Shown piece by piece: positions 8,475 to 15,921 of a stretch of DNA of 64,000 nt. Numbering within the stretch: position 1 is the first letter of the stretch; every line of letters starts with the position of its first letter. Made by a program: the position numbers and the translations under genes. The DNA is from UBA6544 sp038131165 (GTDB taxonomy: Bacteria; Pseudomonadota; Alphaproteobacteria; UBA8366): NCBI GenBank assembly GCA_038131165.1, contig JAYPOZ010000005.1:24578-88577 (forward strand), read 5' to 3'. A model generated the notes under the pieces. The model had not been told where the DNA came from, did not search any database, and worked only from the letters and a program-made list of their open reading frames with translations.

Positions 8475-9476
8475 TCAGCCGATCCGCGCGGCGATTCGGC
8501 CCACCCGCTCGATGGTCTCCAGCATCGGCGCCTGACCCATGCCGACCCAGCTCATCCGCAGGATAAACGTGTCGATTCCGAGCTCGTCGCGATAACGCAG
8601 GAATTCGTCGGCTACTTCCGCCTCGTCGCCGACGATGAAGCGGTCGACCATAAAGTCGTCGAAGGCATCGGCGAACGTGCGGGCTTTCTCGCCGCTGCCT
8701 GCCGCCCCCCAGGAGGCGTAGGCCTTGTATTTGTCGAGCAGAGATGGCCGGCATACGTCCAGCGCCTCGGCCCGCGTGCCGCGCACGCAGCACTCGCGGG
8801 TGATCGGCATGCTTTCCGGCATCGGCAATCCTGCTTCGGTCCGGGCCGCGCGGAACATCTCTATGCATTTGGCGACGCGCCCGATACTGTCCGTCGGCGC
8901 CGCCATCCAGGCATCGCCGAGCCGCGCCGCGCGCGCCACCGCCGCCGGGACCTGACCGCCCAGCCAGATCGGCGGTCCCCCGGGGCGCTTCGGCTTGATG
9001 CTGGTGCCGAGCCCGTCGATATTGAAATACTTGCCGTGATGATCGACCCGGTCCTCGGTCCACAAGCGGCGAATGACCTCGATCCCTTCCTCGAGCCGGC
9101 CGACCCGTTGATTGAAGGGCACGCCGAGGGTCTCGAACTCCTCCTTGCGGTAGCCCATGCCGACGCCGAGGGTGAAGTTGCCCCCGGTGATCCAGTCGAG
9201 CGTCGCGGCCTCCTCGGCGACGACGGCCGGGTTCAGCATGGAGAGCAGGATCACCGCGGTGCCGAAGGTCATCCCCTCGCCCTCCGCCGCGAGCCGCGCC
9301 AGCAGCGGCATGGTCTGCATCATCTGCATCGGCGCCACCAGATAATGCTGGCCCATCCAGACGGAAGAGAAGCCGCTGTCGCGGGCCACCCGGACCTGCT
9401 CCATCATGTTGTCCATCTCGGACGAGATGTCCGCGCCCTCCGGCCATTGGGTCGAAATATAGAGCCCGAATTTCAT
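8475..9476 (-). CDS. LLM-class flavin-dependent oxidoreductase
   Basis: This 333-residue luciferase-like monooxygenase begins MKFGLYISTQWPEGAD, the beta-1 strand of the TIM barrel. It carries FGTAVILLSMLNP, TGGNFTLGVGMGY, VDHHGKYFNIDGL (the conserved substrate/flavin insertion) and GGPPIWLGGQVPAAVARAARLGD. These are hallmarks of FMN- or F420-linked alkane/sulfonate-type monooxygenases. Substrate is unknown. It is divergent from the GST-like gene at 9576, with a 99-bp shared upstream region. It also resembles the protein at 32580-33611 (same WVGMGQAPMLE / WLGMDQEIVL C-terminal signature). Confidence 0.85.
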   Translation of the reverse strand: MKFGLYISTQWPEGADISSEMDNMMEQVRVARDSGFSSVWMGQHYLVAPMQMMQTMPLLARLAAEGEGMTFGTAVILLSMLNPAVVAEEAATLDWITGGNFTLGVGMGYRKEEFETLGVPFNQRVGRLEEGIEVIRRLWTEDRVDHHGKYFNIDGLGTSIKPKRPGGPPIWLGGQVPAAVARAARLGDAWMAAPTDSIGRVAKCIEMFRAARTEAGLPMPESMPITRECCVRGTRAEALDVCRPSLLDKYKAYASWGAAGSGEKARTFADAFDDFMVDRFIVGDEAEVADEFLRYRDELGIDTFILRMSWVGMGQAPMLETIERVGRIAARIG

Positions 9477-9575
9477 CGTCTTTACTTCCTTTGTCTGCGC
9501 GCGGTTCTTTGACTCGATATAGACCGCGCCTTATGGTCGAGCCACAACCTAAATCCACTAGGGAGACAGGTCGCC

Positions 9576-10274
9576 ATGGCCGAGAAATTTCATCTGATCA
9601 GTTCCGTTACCTGACCCTGGGTCCAGCGCGCCGTGATCGTGCTGCGTACCAAGGAAGTCGATTTCGACGTTACCTACATCAATCTGCAGGAAAAGCCGGA
9701 TTGGTTTCTCAAGATCTCGCCGCACGGCAAGGTGCCGGTGCTGAATGTCGACGGCCAGCCGCTGTTCGAATCCAACGCCATCGCCGAGTATCTCGACGAG
9801 GTCGTCGAGCCGCGCCTGCATCCGGAAGACCCGATCAAGCGCGCGCGCAACCGGGCTTGGACGGATTTCGTGCCCGATTTTTCGAAAGGGCTGAGCGCCG
9901 CTTACCGGCGCGAGACCCTGGCGGAAATGGAAGCAGGCCGCGAAGACGCGCTTAAGGTTCTCGGCAAGCTCGAGGAGGCGATCAAGACCGAGCGCGGCAA
10001 CGACGGACCGTTCTTCAACGGCGACAAGATTAGCCTGGTCGATGCGGCCTATGCGCCGTTCTTCCAGCGCTTCATGATCGCCGAGGAGAAGTTGCAGACC
10101 GGGTTGCTCGACGGATTTCCGCTGGTGAAGGCCTGGTGCGGAGCCTTGCTCGCGTCGGAATTGGTCACCGGTTCGGTCGCCGATAGTTTCGTGCCGGACT
10201 TCAAGGCGGCGATGAAACGTTACGGGTATCACATCGGCACCCTGTTCGAGCAGGAAGCCGCCGCGGCGGAATAG
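9576..10274 (+). CDS. Selenocysteine-containing glutathione S-transferase-like protein (UGA at codon 13)
   Basis: The frame opens at ATG 9576, behind a GGGAGA Shine-Dalgarno, and reads MAEKFHLISSVT, then UGA (9612-9614), then PWVQRAVIVLRTKEV to the stop at 10274. That makes 232 residues if UGA is read as Sec13. In thioredoxin-fold GSTs (beta, omega and stringent-starvation-like types) this position is Cys in a CP[WFY]xQR motif, so Sec replaces the functional thiol. Downstream features are normal: KVPVLNVDGQPLFESNAIAEYLDE (cis-Pro and Glu/Ser glutathione site) and an all-helical C-terminal domain. The only start after the UGA, GTG 9633, would delete the first strand and the active site. A hairpin right after the UGA may be the SECIS. 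The alternative is a TGC-to-TGA sequencing or nonsense change. Confidence 0.82.
9620..9650 (+). promoter_or_regulatory. Candidate bacterial SECIS element of the GST-like gene
   Basis: Downstream of the UGA at 9612-9614 the mRNA can form a 7-bp stem (9624-9630 with 9638-9644; one G-U pair) closed by the 7-nt loop CCGUGAU. It can be extended by three outer pairs (9620-9622 with 9648-9650). The loop GU lies 19-20 nt after the UGA, inside the window where SelB-binding loops occur. The stem was folded by eye, and the loop is less canonical than that of the second candidate at 12332. Confidence 0.5.
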
Positions 10275-10283
10275 CAGGCGTTC

Positions 10284-10328
10284 CTCATTCCCCAACCCGC
10301 TCCCCCGACGGGAGAGGGTTGGGGTGAG
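10284..10328. terminator. Long imperfect hairpin between convergent genes (bidirectional terminator or REP-like repeat)
   Basis: CTCA...CCCCAACCC (10284-10298) pairs with GGGTTGGGG...TGAG (10316-10328). The inner CTCCC/GGGAG arms give a stem of roughly 18 pairs between the ends of the GST-like gene and the FMN reductase gene. There is no clear U-tract. The C-rich arms resemble the other dispersed palindromes at 45142 and 47239. Confidence 0.5.
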
Positions 10329-10333
10329 AGTTT

Positions 10334-10885
10334 CTAGCTTATCTGCTTCGACCAGGCCGCCAAAGACGCCAGGAGGGCGGTCAGGCGTTCCCCGGTGTCG
10401 CTGTCCGTCAGTTTGCCCGAGTCGTCGAACAGCTTGCCGGCGCCGGGCAGGAACAACTCCGGCTTGTTGATCGGCCGCATGTCGAGGAACACCATCACCT
10501 GGCGCAGATGATATTGCGCCCGCATGGTGCCGGAGGTGCCGCCCGAACAGCCGAGCATTGCGACCGGCTTGCCGGTGAAGGGATGATCCGGCGGACGCGA
10601 AACCCAGTCGACGGCGTTCTTCAGCACGCCCGGGATCGAATAATTGTACTCCGGCGTGGCGAACAGCAGCGCATCCGCCGACTTGATCTGGGTCCGAAGG
10701 GTTTCGACGGAGGCCGGAAATCCCTTTTGATAGATGTCGTCGTCGTAGACCGGAATACCGGAGATATCGGCGATCTCCACCGTGACCCCGTCCGGCGCGT
10801 GTTCCGCGGCGGCGCGGAGTGCCGCCATGTTGAGCGACGCTTTTCGCAGGCTGCCGCAAATACCCAAGATTTTAGTGTCCGCCAT
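10334..10885 (-). CDS. NAD(P)H-dependent FMN reductase (NADPH_dep_FMN_reductase family)
   Basis: This is a 183-residue flavodoxin-like protein. The FMN phosphate loop is GSLRKASLN at about residues 11-19. The PEYNYSIPGVLKNAVDWVSR motif at about 80-100 is diagnostic of the FMN/quinone reductase family (ChrR, ArsH and azoreductase relatives). It would transfer electrons from NAD(P)H to FMN or quinones in the cytoplasm. Placed among LLM monooxygenases, it is a plausible supplier of FMNH2 to the neighbouring enzymes at 8475 and 11006, which is inference from context. It is convergent with the GST-like gene. Confidence 0.88.
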   Translation of the reverse strand: MADTKILGICGSLRKASLNMAALRAAAEHAPDGVTVEIADISGIPVYDDDIYQKGFPASVETLRTQIKSADALLFATPEYNYSIPGVLKNAVDWVSRPPDHPFTGKPVAMLGCSGGTSGTMRAQYHLRQVMVFLDMRPINKPELFLPGAGKLFDDSGKLTDSDTGERLTALLASLAAWSKQIS

Positions 10886-11005
10886 ACGCGTGTCTCCCGT
10901 GCATGAGAATGTGTTGCCGAGACTCTAATCAGGTGGAAGCTGCATGGACAGTACCGGTCTTGCGAGATTTAATGGGAAAAATCACATTCATCGGGAGCCG
11001 CCTAC

Positions 11006-11842
11006 ATGGAAATCGGGGTCTTGTTCTTTGCCACCGACTATTCGATCGATATCGCCGAACTCGCCGTCGAACTGGAGCAGCGGGGCTTCACGACCTTGCT
11101 GCAGCCGGAACACACGCATATTCCGGCGAGCCGCAAGACGCCGTGGGCCGGCGCCGGCGACCTGCCGCGCGAATACTACTGCACCTACGACCCCTTCGTG
11201 GCCCTTTCGTTTGCGGCGGCAGCGACGAAGACGCTGAAGATCGGTACCGGCATCTGTCTGGTGCCGCAACGCGATCCCATCGTCACCGCGAAGAACGTGG
11301 CCAGTATCGACAAGCTGTCGGGCGGGCGCTTCGTCTTTGGCATCGGCGGCGGATGGAACGTCGACGAGATGGAGAACCACGGGGTGCGGTACAAGACCCG
11401 CTTCAGGCAGATGCGGGAGAATATTCTCGCGATGAAGCAACTCTGGACCGAGGAGCAGGGCGAATTTCACGGCGAGTTCGTGAATTTCGATCCGGCGTTC
11501 TCCGACCCGAAGCCGACGCAGAAACCGCACCCGCCGATCCTGCTCGGCGGCGAATCGGACCATACCCTGAAGCGGGTCGTCGAGTATTGCGACGGCTGGT
11601 TGCCGCGCGGGCGCGGCGGCTTCGATCCCGTCGAGGCGAAGCAGCGTCTGACCGCGATGGCCGAGGGAGCGGGCCGGGACCCGGCGTCGCTCTCGCTTAC
11701 GGTCTTCGGCGCCCCCGCCGACCGGGCCGAGCTCGACAAATACCGGGCCGCCGGGATCGACGGCGCCTTGCTGCGGATGCCGACGGAAGACCGCGACAGC
11801 TGCATGAAGTTGCTCGAGGAATTCACGCCGCTGGTCAACTGA
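11006..11842 (+). CDS. LLM-class flavin/F420-dependent oxidoreductase (TIGR03619-like)
   Basis: At 278 residues this is a close paralogue of the protein at 4969-5808. Shared landmarks are the N-terminal strand MEIGVLFFATDYS, QPEHTHIPASRKT, IGTGICLVPQRDP, LSGGRFVFGIGGGWNVDEM and the KPHPPILLGGESDHTLKRVVEYCDGW block. The start ATG follows GGGAGCCGCCTAC. The stop is 10 bp before the MerB-like selenoprotein gene, so the two are almost certainly co-transcribed. The LLM enzyme may therefore act on the same class of compound as the MerB-like protein. Cofactor (FMN or F420) is not determined by sequence. Confidence 0.85.
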   Translation: MEIGVLFFATDYSIDIAELAVELEQRGFTTLLQPEHTHIPASRKTPWAGAGDLPREYYCTYDPFVALSFAAAATKTLKIGTGICLVPQRDPIVTAKNVASIDKLSGGRFVFGIGGGWNVDEMENHGVRYKTRFRQMRENILAMKQLWTEEQGEFHGEFVNFDPAFSDPKPTQKPHPPILLGGESDHTLKRVVEYCDGWLPRGRGGFDPVEAKQRLTAMAEGAGRDPASLSLTVFGAPADRAELDKYRAAGIDGALLRMPTEDRDSCMKLLEEFTPLVN

Positions 11843-11852
11843 GGTTAGAGTC

Positions 11853-12554
11853 ATGGCAGACGCCGCGCAGCTGGATCGAAGCTATCATTTCATTCTCGGA
11901 TTCATCGTCGAGAATGGAGTGGCCCCGCATTACACCGAGCTGGCGCGGGAATTCGGGGTCTCTCCCGCCGAAGGGCGTGAACTGCTGCATGAGCTCATGT
12001 CGCAGGCCCTGCCCAACTGGCTTCATCCCGGAACCGACCTGATCGCCTCCTTCGCGCCTTTCAACAACCTGCCGACGCATTATCGGGTCACCGTCGACGG
12101 GGAGCGGAAATGGTATGCGCAATGCGGTCTCGAGGCGACCGCGATTTCCTGGCTGTTTCCGGGCAAGACCGTGGAGATCGAAGCGCCATGCCTGCAGTCG
12201 GGCGCCGAAATGCGGGTCGTCTTCCGGGACGGCGTGCTGGAGGATACGGCGCCGGAAGGCATCCATTTCTACGTCACCCAGCCGATCAAAAAGTGGCATA
12301 ACGATATGCCGTTTGCCTGAGCGAACATGAACCTCTTTCGGTCGAAAGAGGATGCCTTGAAGTGGTCGGGGTTCGTTGCGGGAACGGAGGCCGGCGTGCT
12401 GAGCCTGGCGCAGGCGGCCGCGGTGATGAGCACGCCGCGTCACAGCGCGCGGCTCAACGGCAGCTACGTCTCGTCGCGCCCGGACTTCACGCCGCGCTTC
12501 GTCGAAAAGCTGATGGAGGTCACCGGCGGTTCGCAATATTGGGACCCGCGCTGA
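11853..12554 (+). CDS. Selenocysteine-containing alkylmercury lyase (MerB)-like protein (UGA at codon 156)
   Basis: One frame runs from ATG 11853 to the stop at 12554, interrupted only by UGA at 12318-12320. Translated through, it gives 233 residues with Sec156. The first part holds a MerB-like winged-helix N-terminus (HYTELAREFGVSPAEGRELLHELM) and the core YAQCGLEATAISWLFPGKTVEI. C91 and E94 match MerB Cys96 and Asp99. After the UGA the frame continues ANMNLFRSKEDALKW, the standard segment that follows the second catalytic Cys (Cys159) in this family. C91 to Sec156 is 65 residues, against 63 in MerB. A GGUC-loop hairpin lies at the SECIS distance. MerB cleaves carbon-mercury bonds using the Cys pair. 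Whether this homologue acts on Hg or on another organometal or C-X bond is open. It is 10 bp downstream of an LLM oxidoreductase. Confidence 0.88.
12332..12351 (+). promoter_or_regulatory. Bacterial SECIS hairpin of the MerB-like gene
   Basis: CCTCTTTC (12332-12339) and GAAAGAGG (12344-12351) form a perfect 8-bp stem closed by the tetraloop GGTC (GGUC in RNA). The loop starts 20 nt after the last base of the UGA. GGUC is the apical loop recognised by SelB in the E. coli fdhF SECIS, and the distance lies in the accepted range of about 16-37 nt. The element is inside the coding region, as bacterial SECIS elements are. Confidence 0.85.
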
Positions 12555-12569
12555 ACGGGTTCCGCCAGT

Positions 12570-12623
12570 TTCCTTCCAGGATACGAACTTCACGAAGTTC
12601 TTAATTTCGTATCCTGGAAGGAA
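12570..12623. repeat. Perfect 18-bp inverted repeat with 18-nt loop
   Basis: TTCCTTCCAGGATACGAA (12570-12587) is exactly complementary to 12606-12623. The loop contains a smaller AACTTC/GAAGTT dyad. It starts 16 nt after the stop of the MerB-like gene and ends 17 nt before the next ATG (12641). It could be a terminator, a large operator or a 5' leader structure. No U-tract follows the right arm directly. Confidence 0.8.
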
Positions 12624-12640
12624 TTTAAGGGAGAGGGGCC

Positions 12641-14089
12641 ATGGCGATCACGCATTTTTCAAAGGTGGACTGGATCGTCGTTTGGGACGAGGGCCGACAG
12701 GGCCATGCGTATCTGACGGGCGGCGATCTCGTCTTCGAGGGCAACACGGTCACCCATGTCGGCGCCGGCTACGACGGCCCCGCCGACACCGTGATCGCCG
12801 GCGCCGGGCTGTGCCTCCTGCCGGGTTTCGTCGACATTCACGCGCACCCGGCGACCGAGGTATTCTACCGCGGACTGCGCGAGGATCACAGCGTTCCCGA
12901 ACATTACATGAGCGGTTTGTACGAGCGGTCCTGCGCCTATTCGGCGCATATCGACCGGGACCTGCTGCCTTACGGAGCGGAGGTTTCCTATGCGGAACTG
13001 ATGCTGAGCGGCGTGACCACGCTGGTCGACATCACGGCCCCCTATCCGGGCTGGATCGACGTGATGGCGCGCTCCGGCCTTCGGATGTACGCGGCGCCCA
13101 CCTTCGAGACCTCGCGCTGGACCCGCGACAACGTCCATCAGCTGAAATTCATCGAGGACGTGCAAAAAGGCGAGCAGGGATTTGCCGCCGCGCTGGAGGT
13201 GATCGACGCGGCGCGCGCGCACCCGAGCGGCCGTCTCGACGGGATCGTCTCGCCGTCGACCATCGACAAGGTGACGCCTGACCTGCTGGTCGCCAGCCAT
13301 GCGGAGGCGAAGAAGCGCGGACTGCCCTGGACGACCCACACCAGCCAATCGGTGCTGGAATTCAATATCATGGTGGAGCGCCACGGGATGACGCCGATCC
13401 AGTTCCTCGCCGAGCGCGGCCTGCTCGGCAAAGGGACGATCCTCGGCCATGCGATTCTGCCGGACGACAGTTCCTGGATCGGCTGGCACAGCCGCACCGA
13501 TGTGGCATTGCTCGGCGACAGCGGCACCGCCGTGGCGCATTGCCCGACCCCGTTCATGCGGTACGGCACGGTCATGGAAAGCTTCGGTCGCTATCGCGAC
13601 GCCGGCGTTGTGCTCGGCATCGGCACCGACACGATCCCCCATAATTTCATCGAAGACATGCGCTCGGCGGCGATCCTGGGCCGGGTCGCGGCGCACAGCG
13701 GGAAAACAGCCTCGACAGGCGATGTGTTTCATGCCGGCACGGCGGGCGGCGCCAAGGCCTTGATGCGCGACGATATCGGCCGCCTCGCGGTCGGATCGAA
13801 AGCCGATATCGTGGTCGTGGACTGCACCCACCCGATGATGCTGCCGTCGCGCGATCCGCTGGCCTGCCTGATCCATTCGGCCGCCGACCGCGCGGTCAAG
13901 GACGTGTATATCGACGGCCGGCAGGTGGTGAAGGACCGACAGGTGCTGACGCTCGACCGTCAGGCGGCGGCGGAGCGCATTGTCGCGGGACAGGTGCGGA
14001 TGGAGGCGGCGGTTGCGGGAACCGATTTCTTGGGGCGCTCAAGCCGAGAGATCGCGCCGCTGTCGCTGCCGCCGGCGGGCGTAGGCTAG
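12641..14089 (+). CDS. Amidohydrolase-superfamily metal-dependent deaminase/chlorohydrolase (TrzN/AtzB/guanine deaminase-like)
   Basis: This 482-residue protein has the composite beta domain and TIM barrel of the cytosine deaminase/ATZ branch. Visible metal-site motifs are VDIHAHP (H67, H69), a THTSQS His, the ILGHAILP His and GTDTIPHNFIEDM with the conserved Asp. The C-terminal KADIVVVD...VKDVYIDGRQVV closes the beta domain. Family members hydrolyse amino- or halo-substituted N-heterocycles. Substrate is unknown. The ATG follows AAGGGAGAGG. It shares its architecture with the disrupted gene at 51675. It is downstream of the MerB-like gene but separated by the 18-bp inverted repeat, so it may be a separate unit. 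Confidence 0.87.
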   Translation: MAITHFSKVDWIVVWDEGRQGHAYLTGGDLVFEGNTVTHVGAGYDGPADTVIAGAGLCLLPGFVDIHAHPATEVFYRGLREDHSVPEHYMSGLYERSCAYSAHIDRDLLPYGAEVSYAELMLSGVTTLVDITAPYPGWIDVMARSGLRMYAAPTFETSRWTRDNVHQLKFIEDVQKGEQGFAAALEVIDAARAHPSGRLDGIVSPSTIDKVTPDLLVASHAEAKKRGLPWTTHTSQSVLEFNIMVERHGMTPIQFLAERGLLGKGTILGHAILPDDSSWIGWHSRTDVALLGDSGTAVAHCPTPFMRYGTVMESFGRYRDAGVVLGIGTDTIPHNFIEDMRSAAILGRVAAHSGKTASTGDVFHAGTAGGAKALMRDDIGRLAVGSKADIVVVDCTHPMMLPSRDPLACLIHSAADRAVKDVYIDGRQVVKDRQVLTLDRQAAAERIVAGQVRMEAAVAGTDFLGRSSREIAPLSLPPAGVG

Positions 14090-14161
14090 GGTTATCACCT
14101 ATTTCTCGGCTCGACCGGCGCTGCTAACACCTTCGGCGCGCCGTCGCGATAGGAAGAAGCG

Positions 14162-15424
14162 ATGAATGAATTCCCGAACGGAGAGAGCGAAAGCGAGCGG
14201 ATGAAGCTCCGCGCCGAGAACGCCGAACTGCGCCAGCGGATTGCCGATCTGGAAGCGCGTTTGGCGTCGTCGTCGGCGAGCCGGGAGAGCGGGGAGGAGA
14301 GCGCACAGAAACAGCTCGCCTTTCTGCAGACGCTGATCGATGTGGTGCCGGTGCCGATTTTCTATAAGGACGCGACCCATCGCTATCTGGGCTGCAACTC
14401 CGCTTTCGAGGTTTTCCTGGGCCGCAGCAAGGCGGAGATTGTCTACCATGGTGTCGAGGATGTTGCCCCCGGCGATTTGGCGGCGGTCTACCGGGCGGCG
14501 GATACGGCGTTGCTGGAGCGCGGCGGCACGCAGGTTTACGAAACGCAGGTCAGCGATGCCAATGGCGAGCGGCGCGACGTGGTCTTTCACAAGGCCGTTT
14601 TCGACGGCGAAGATGGGCGCTCGGCCGGCTTGATCGGCATCATTCTGGACATTACCGATCACAAACGCTTCGAGCGCGAGCTCAAGCTTTCGAAAGAGCG
14701 GGTTGAGTTCGCCAATCGCAGCATGACCGAGTTTCTCGCCAATATGAGCCACGAGTTGCGCACGCCGCTGAATTCCATCATCGGGTTTTCGGACGTAATG
14801 AGGACCGAGACTTTCGGTCCGATCGCGCAGCCGCAGTATCGCGAGTATGTCGGCAATATTCACGCGTCGGGCACTCATCTTTTGGCATTGATCAGTGAAA
14901 TTCTGGACGTCTCGAAGATCGAAGCCGGAGAACTCGTGTTGGATGTCGGCCCGGTCGATGTGCCGCAATTGGCGGTATTCTGTCTCGATATGGTGCGGGA
15001 GCGGGCCGAGCGGGCGGAATTGCAGGTGACTTCGGAAATCGATCCGGTGCTTCAAACGATTCAGGCCGACGGGCTGAGGGTGAAGCAGATTTTGCTCAAT
15101 CTCCTTTCGAACGCCATTAAGTTTACGCCCGGTGGCGGCGCGGTCGTCCTGCGGATCGAGCCGGAGCAAGGCAATCGCATCCGCTTCACGGTCAGCGACA
15201 GCGGCATCGGCATTCCCGAAGACGAGCTGGCGCGCGTGGTGCAACCCTTCGTGCAAGGATCGACGAATCCGTCGCATCGCCAGATGGGCAGCGGTCTCGG
15301 GCTTAGCCTCGCGCGGTCGCTGAGCGAACTCCACGGCGGCACGTTGGAAATCGACAGTACCGTTGGCGAAGGCACAAAGGTCACGGTTCGACTGCCGCGC
15401 GATCAGCGCTCTGCGCGCGGCTGA
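14162..15424 (+). CDS. Cytoplasmic PAS-domain sensor histidine kinase
   Basis: The 420-residue kinase has no membrane segment. Its order is an N-terminal coiled coil (about 14-55), a PAS domain (about 53-165), a HisKA dimerisation domain with FLANMSHELRTPLN (H197), and a HATPase domain with NLLSNAIKFTPGGG (N box), VSDSGIGIP (G1) and GSGLGLSLARSLSELHGG (G2). It belongs to the Rhodospirillaceae-type PAS/HK group. No response regulator is adjacent, so its partner is elsewhere. Because it lacks transmembrane helices it probably senses an internal redox or ligand signal. It lies 72 bp after the amidohydrolase gene. Confidence 0.92.
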   Translation: MNEFPNGESESERMKLRAENAELRQRIADLEARLASSSASRESGEESAQKQLAFLQTLIDVVPVPIFYKDATHRYLGCNSAFEVFLGRSKAEIVYHGVEDVAPGDLAAVYRAADTALLERGGTQVYETQVSDANGERRDVVFHKAVFDGEDGRSAGLIGIILDITDHKRFERELKLSKERVEFANRSMTEFLANMSHELRTPLNSIIGFSDVMRTETFGPIAQPQYREYVGNIHASGTHLLALISEILDVSKIEAGELVLDVGPVDVPQLAVFCLDMVRERAERAELQVTSEIDPVLQTIQADGLRVKQILLNLLSNAIKFTPGGGAVVLRIEPEQGNRIRFTVSDSGIGIPEDELARVVQPFVQGSTNPSHRQMGSGLGLSLARSLSELHGGTLEIDSTVGEGTKVTVRLPRDQRSARG

Positions 15425-15532
15425 GAAGGTGCGCGCGCGCTAGATTGGCGCCGGCCTCCCCGTCGCCCTAGATGTCTATCAGGAAGGGGCCGCCATGCGC
15501 GGTCTTGTTTGGGCATTTGCAGGAGGGTCGCC

Positions 15533-15910
15533 ATGCGCGTCGTCACGTTGAAGGATATTCCGGAAATCGATCTTGGAGAGGCCGTGCCGGTCCCTGGTTG
15601 GACCGGCGGCGAAGTGCGCCGCTCGCGGCAGAACATTATCGAGCCGGGCGACTCCGAGAATTACAATTGCAGCGTCGTCAATTTCACCAAGGGCTCGACC
15701 ACCGGCTGGCACGTTCACGACTGCGACCAGATCCTCGTGGTGGTGCATGGCTCGGGGATCGTCGCCACCGAGACGGAAGAGCGCGAGATCAACGTCGGCG
15801 ACGTCGTTCACGTCAAGGCGGGCGAGAATCACTGGCACGGCGCCAAGGCCGATACGGTGATGGGGCATATCACCGTGACCCTGCGCGGCAGCAAAGCCGT
15901 CTTCGCCTAA
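15533..15910 (+). CDS. Cupin-domain protein
   Basis: This is a 125-residue single cupin. The start is ATG 15533, directly behind the strong AGGAGGGTCGCC site at 15521-15532, so the longer frame from 15509 is not used. Cupin motif 1 is GWHVHDCDQILVVVHGSG (two His and a later Glu), and motif 2 is VGDVVHVKAGENHWHGA. These residues bind a divalent metal. The function could be enzymatic or ligand binding. It is 11 bp upstream of the LLM gene at 15922 and is likely translated from the same mRNA. Confidence 0.88.
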   Translation: MRVVTLKDIPEIDLGEAVPVPGWTGGEVRRSRQNIIEPGDSENYNCSVVNFTKGSTTGWHVHDCDQILVVVHGSGIVATETEEREINVGDVVHVKAGENHWHGAKADTVMGHITVTLRGSKAVFA

Positions 15911-15921
15911 GGGCCGCAAGG

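Noticed and set aside
9633..10274. GTG 9633 as the start of an ordinary GST-like gene
   Set aside because: It would delete the first strand and the active-site motif. The frame upstream is clearly coding-like with a good Shine-Dalgarno at ATG 9576 and is interrupted only by one UGA.
12327..12554. Separate small gene from ATG 12327
   Set aside because: It is in the same frame as the MerB-like gene, its product is the normal C-terminal half of that family, and the ATG is within the SECIS spacing region just after the UGA with no Shine-Dalgarno.
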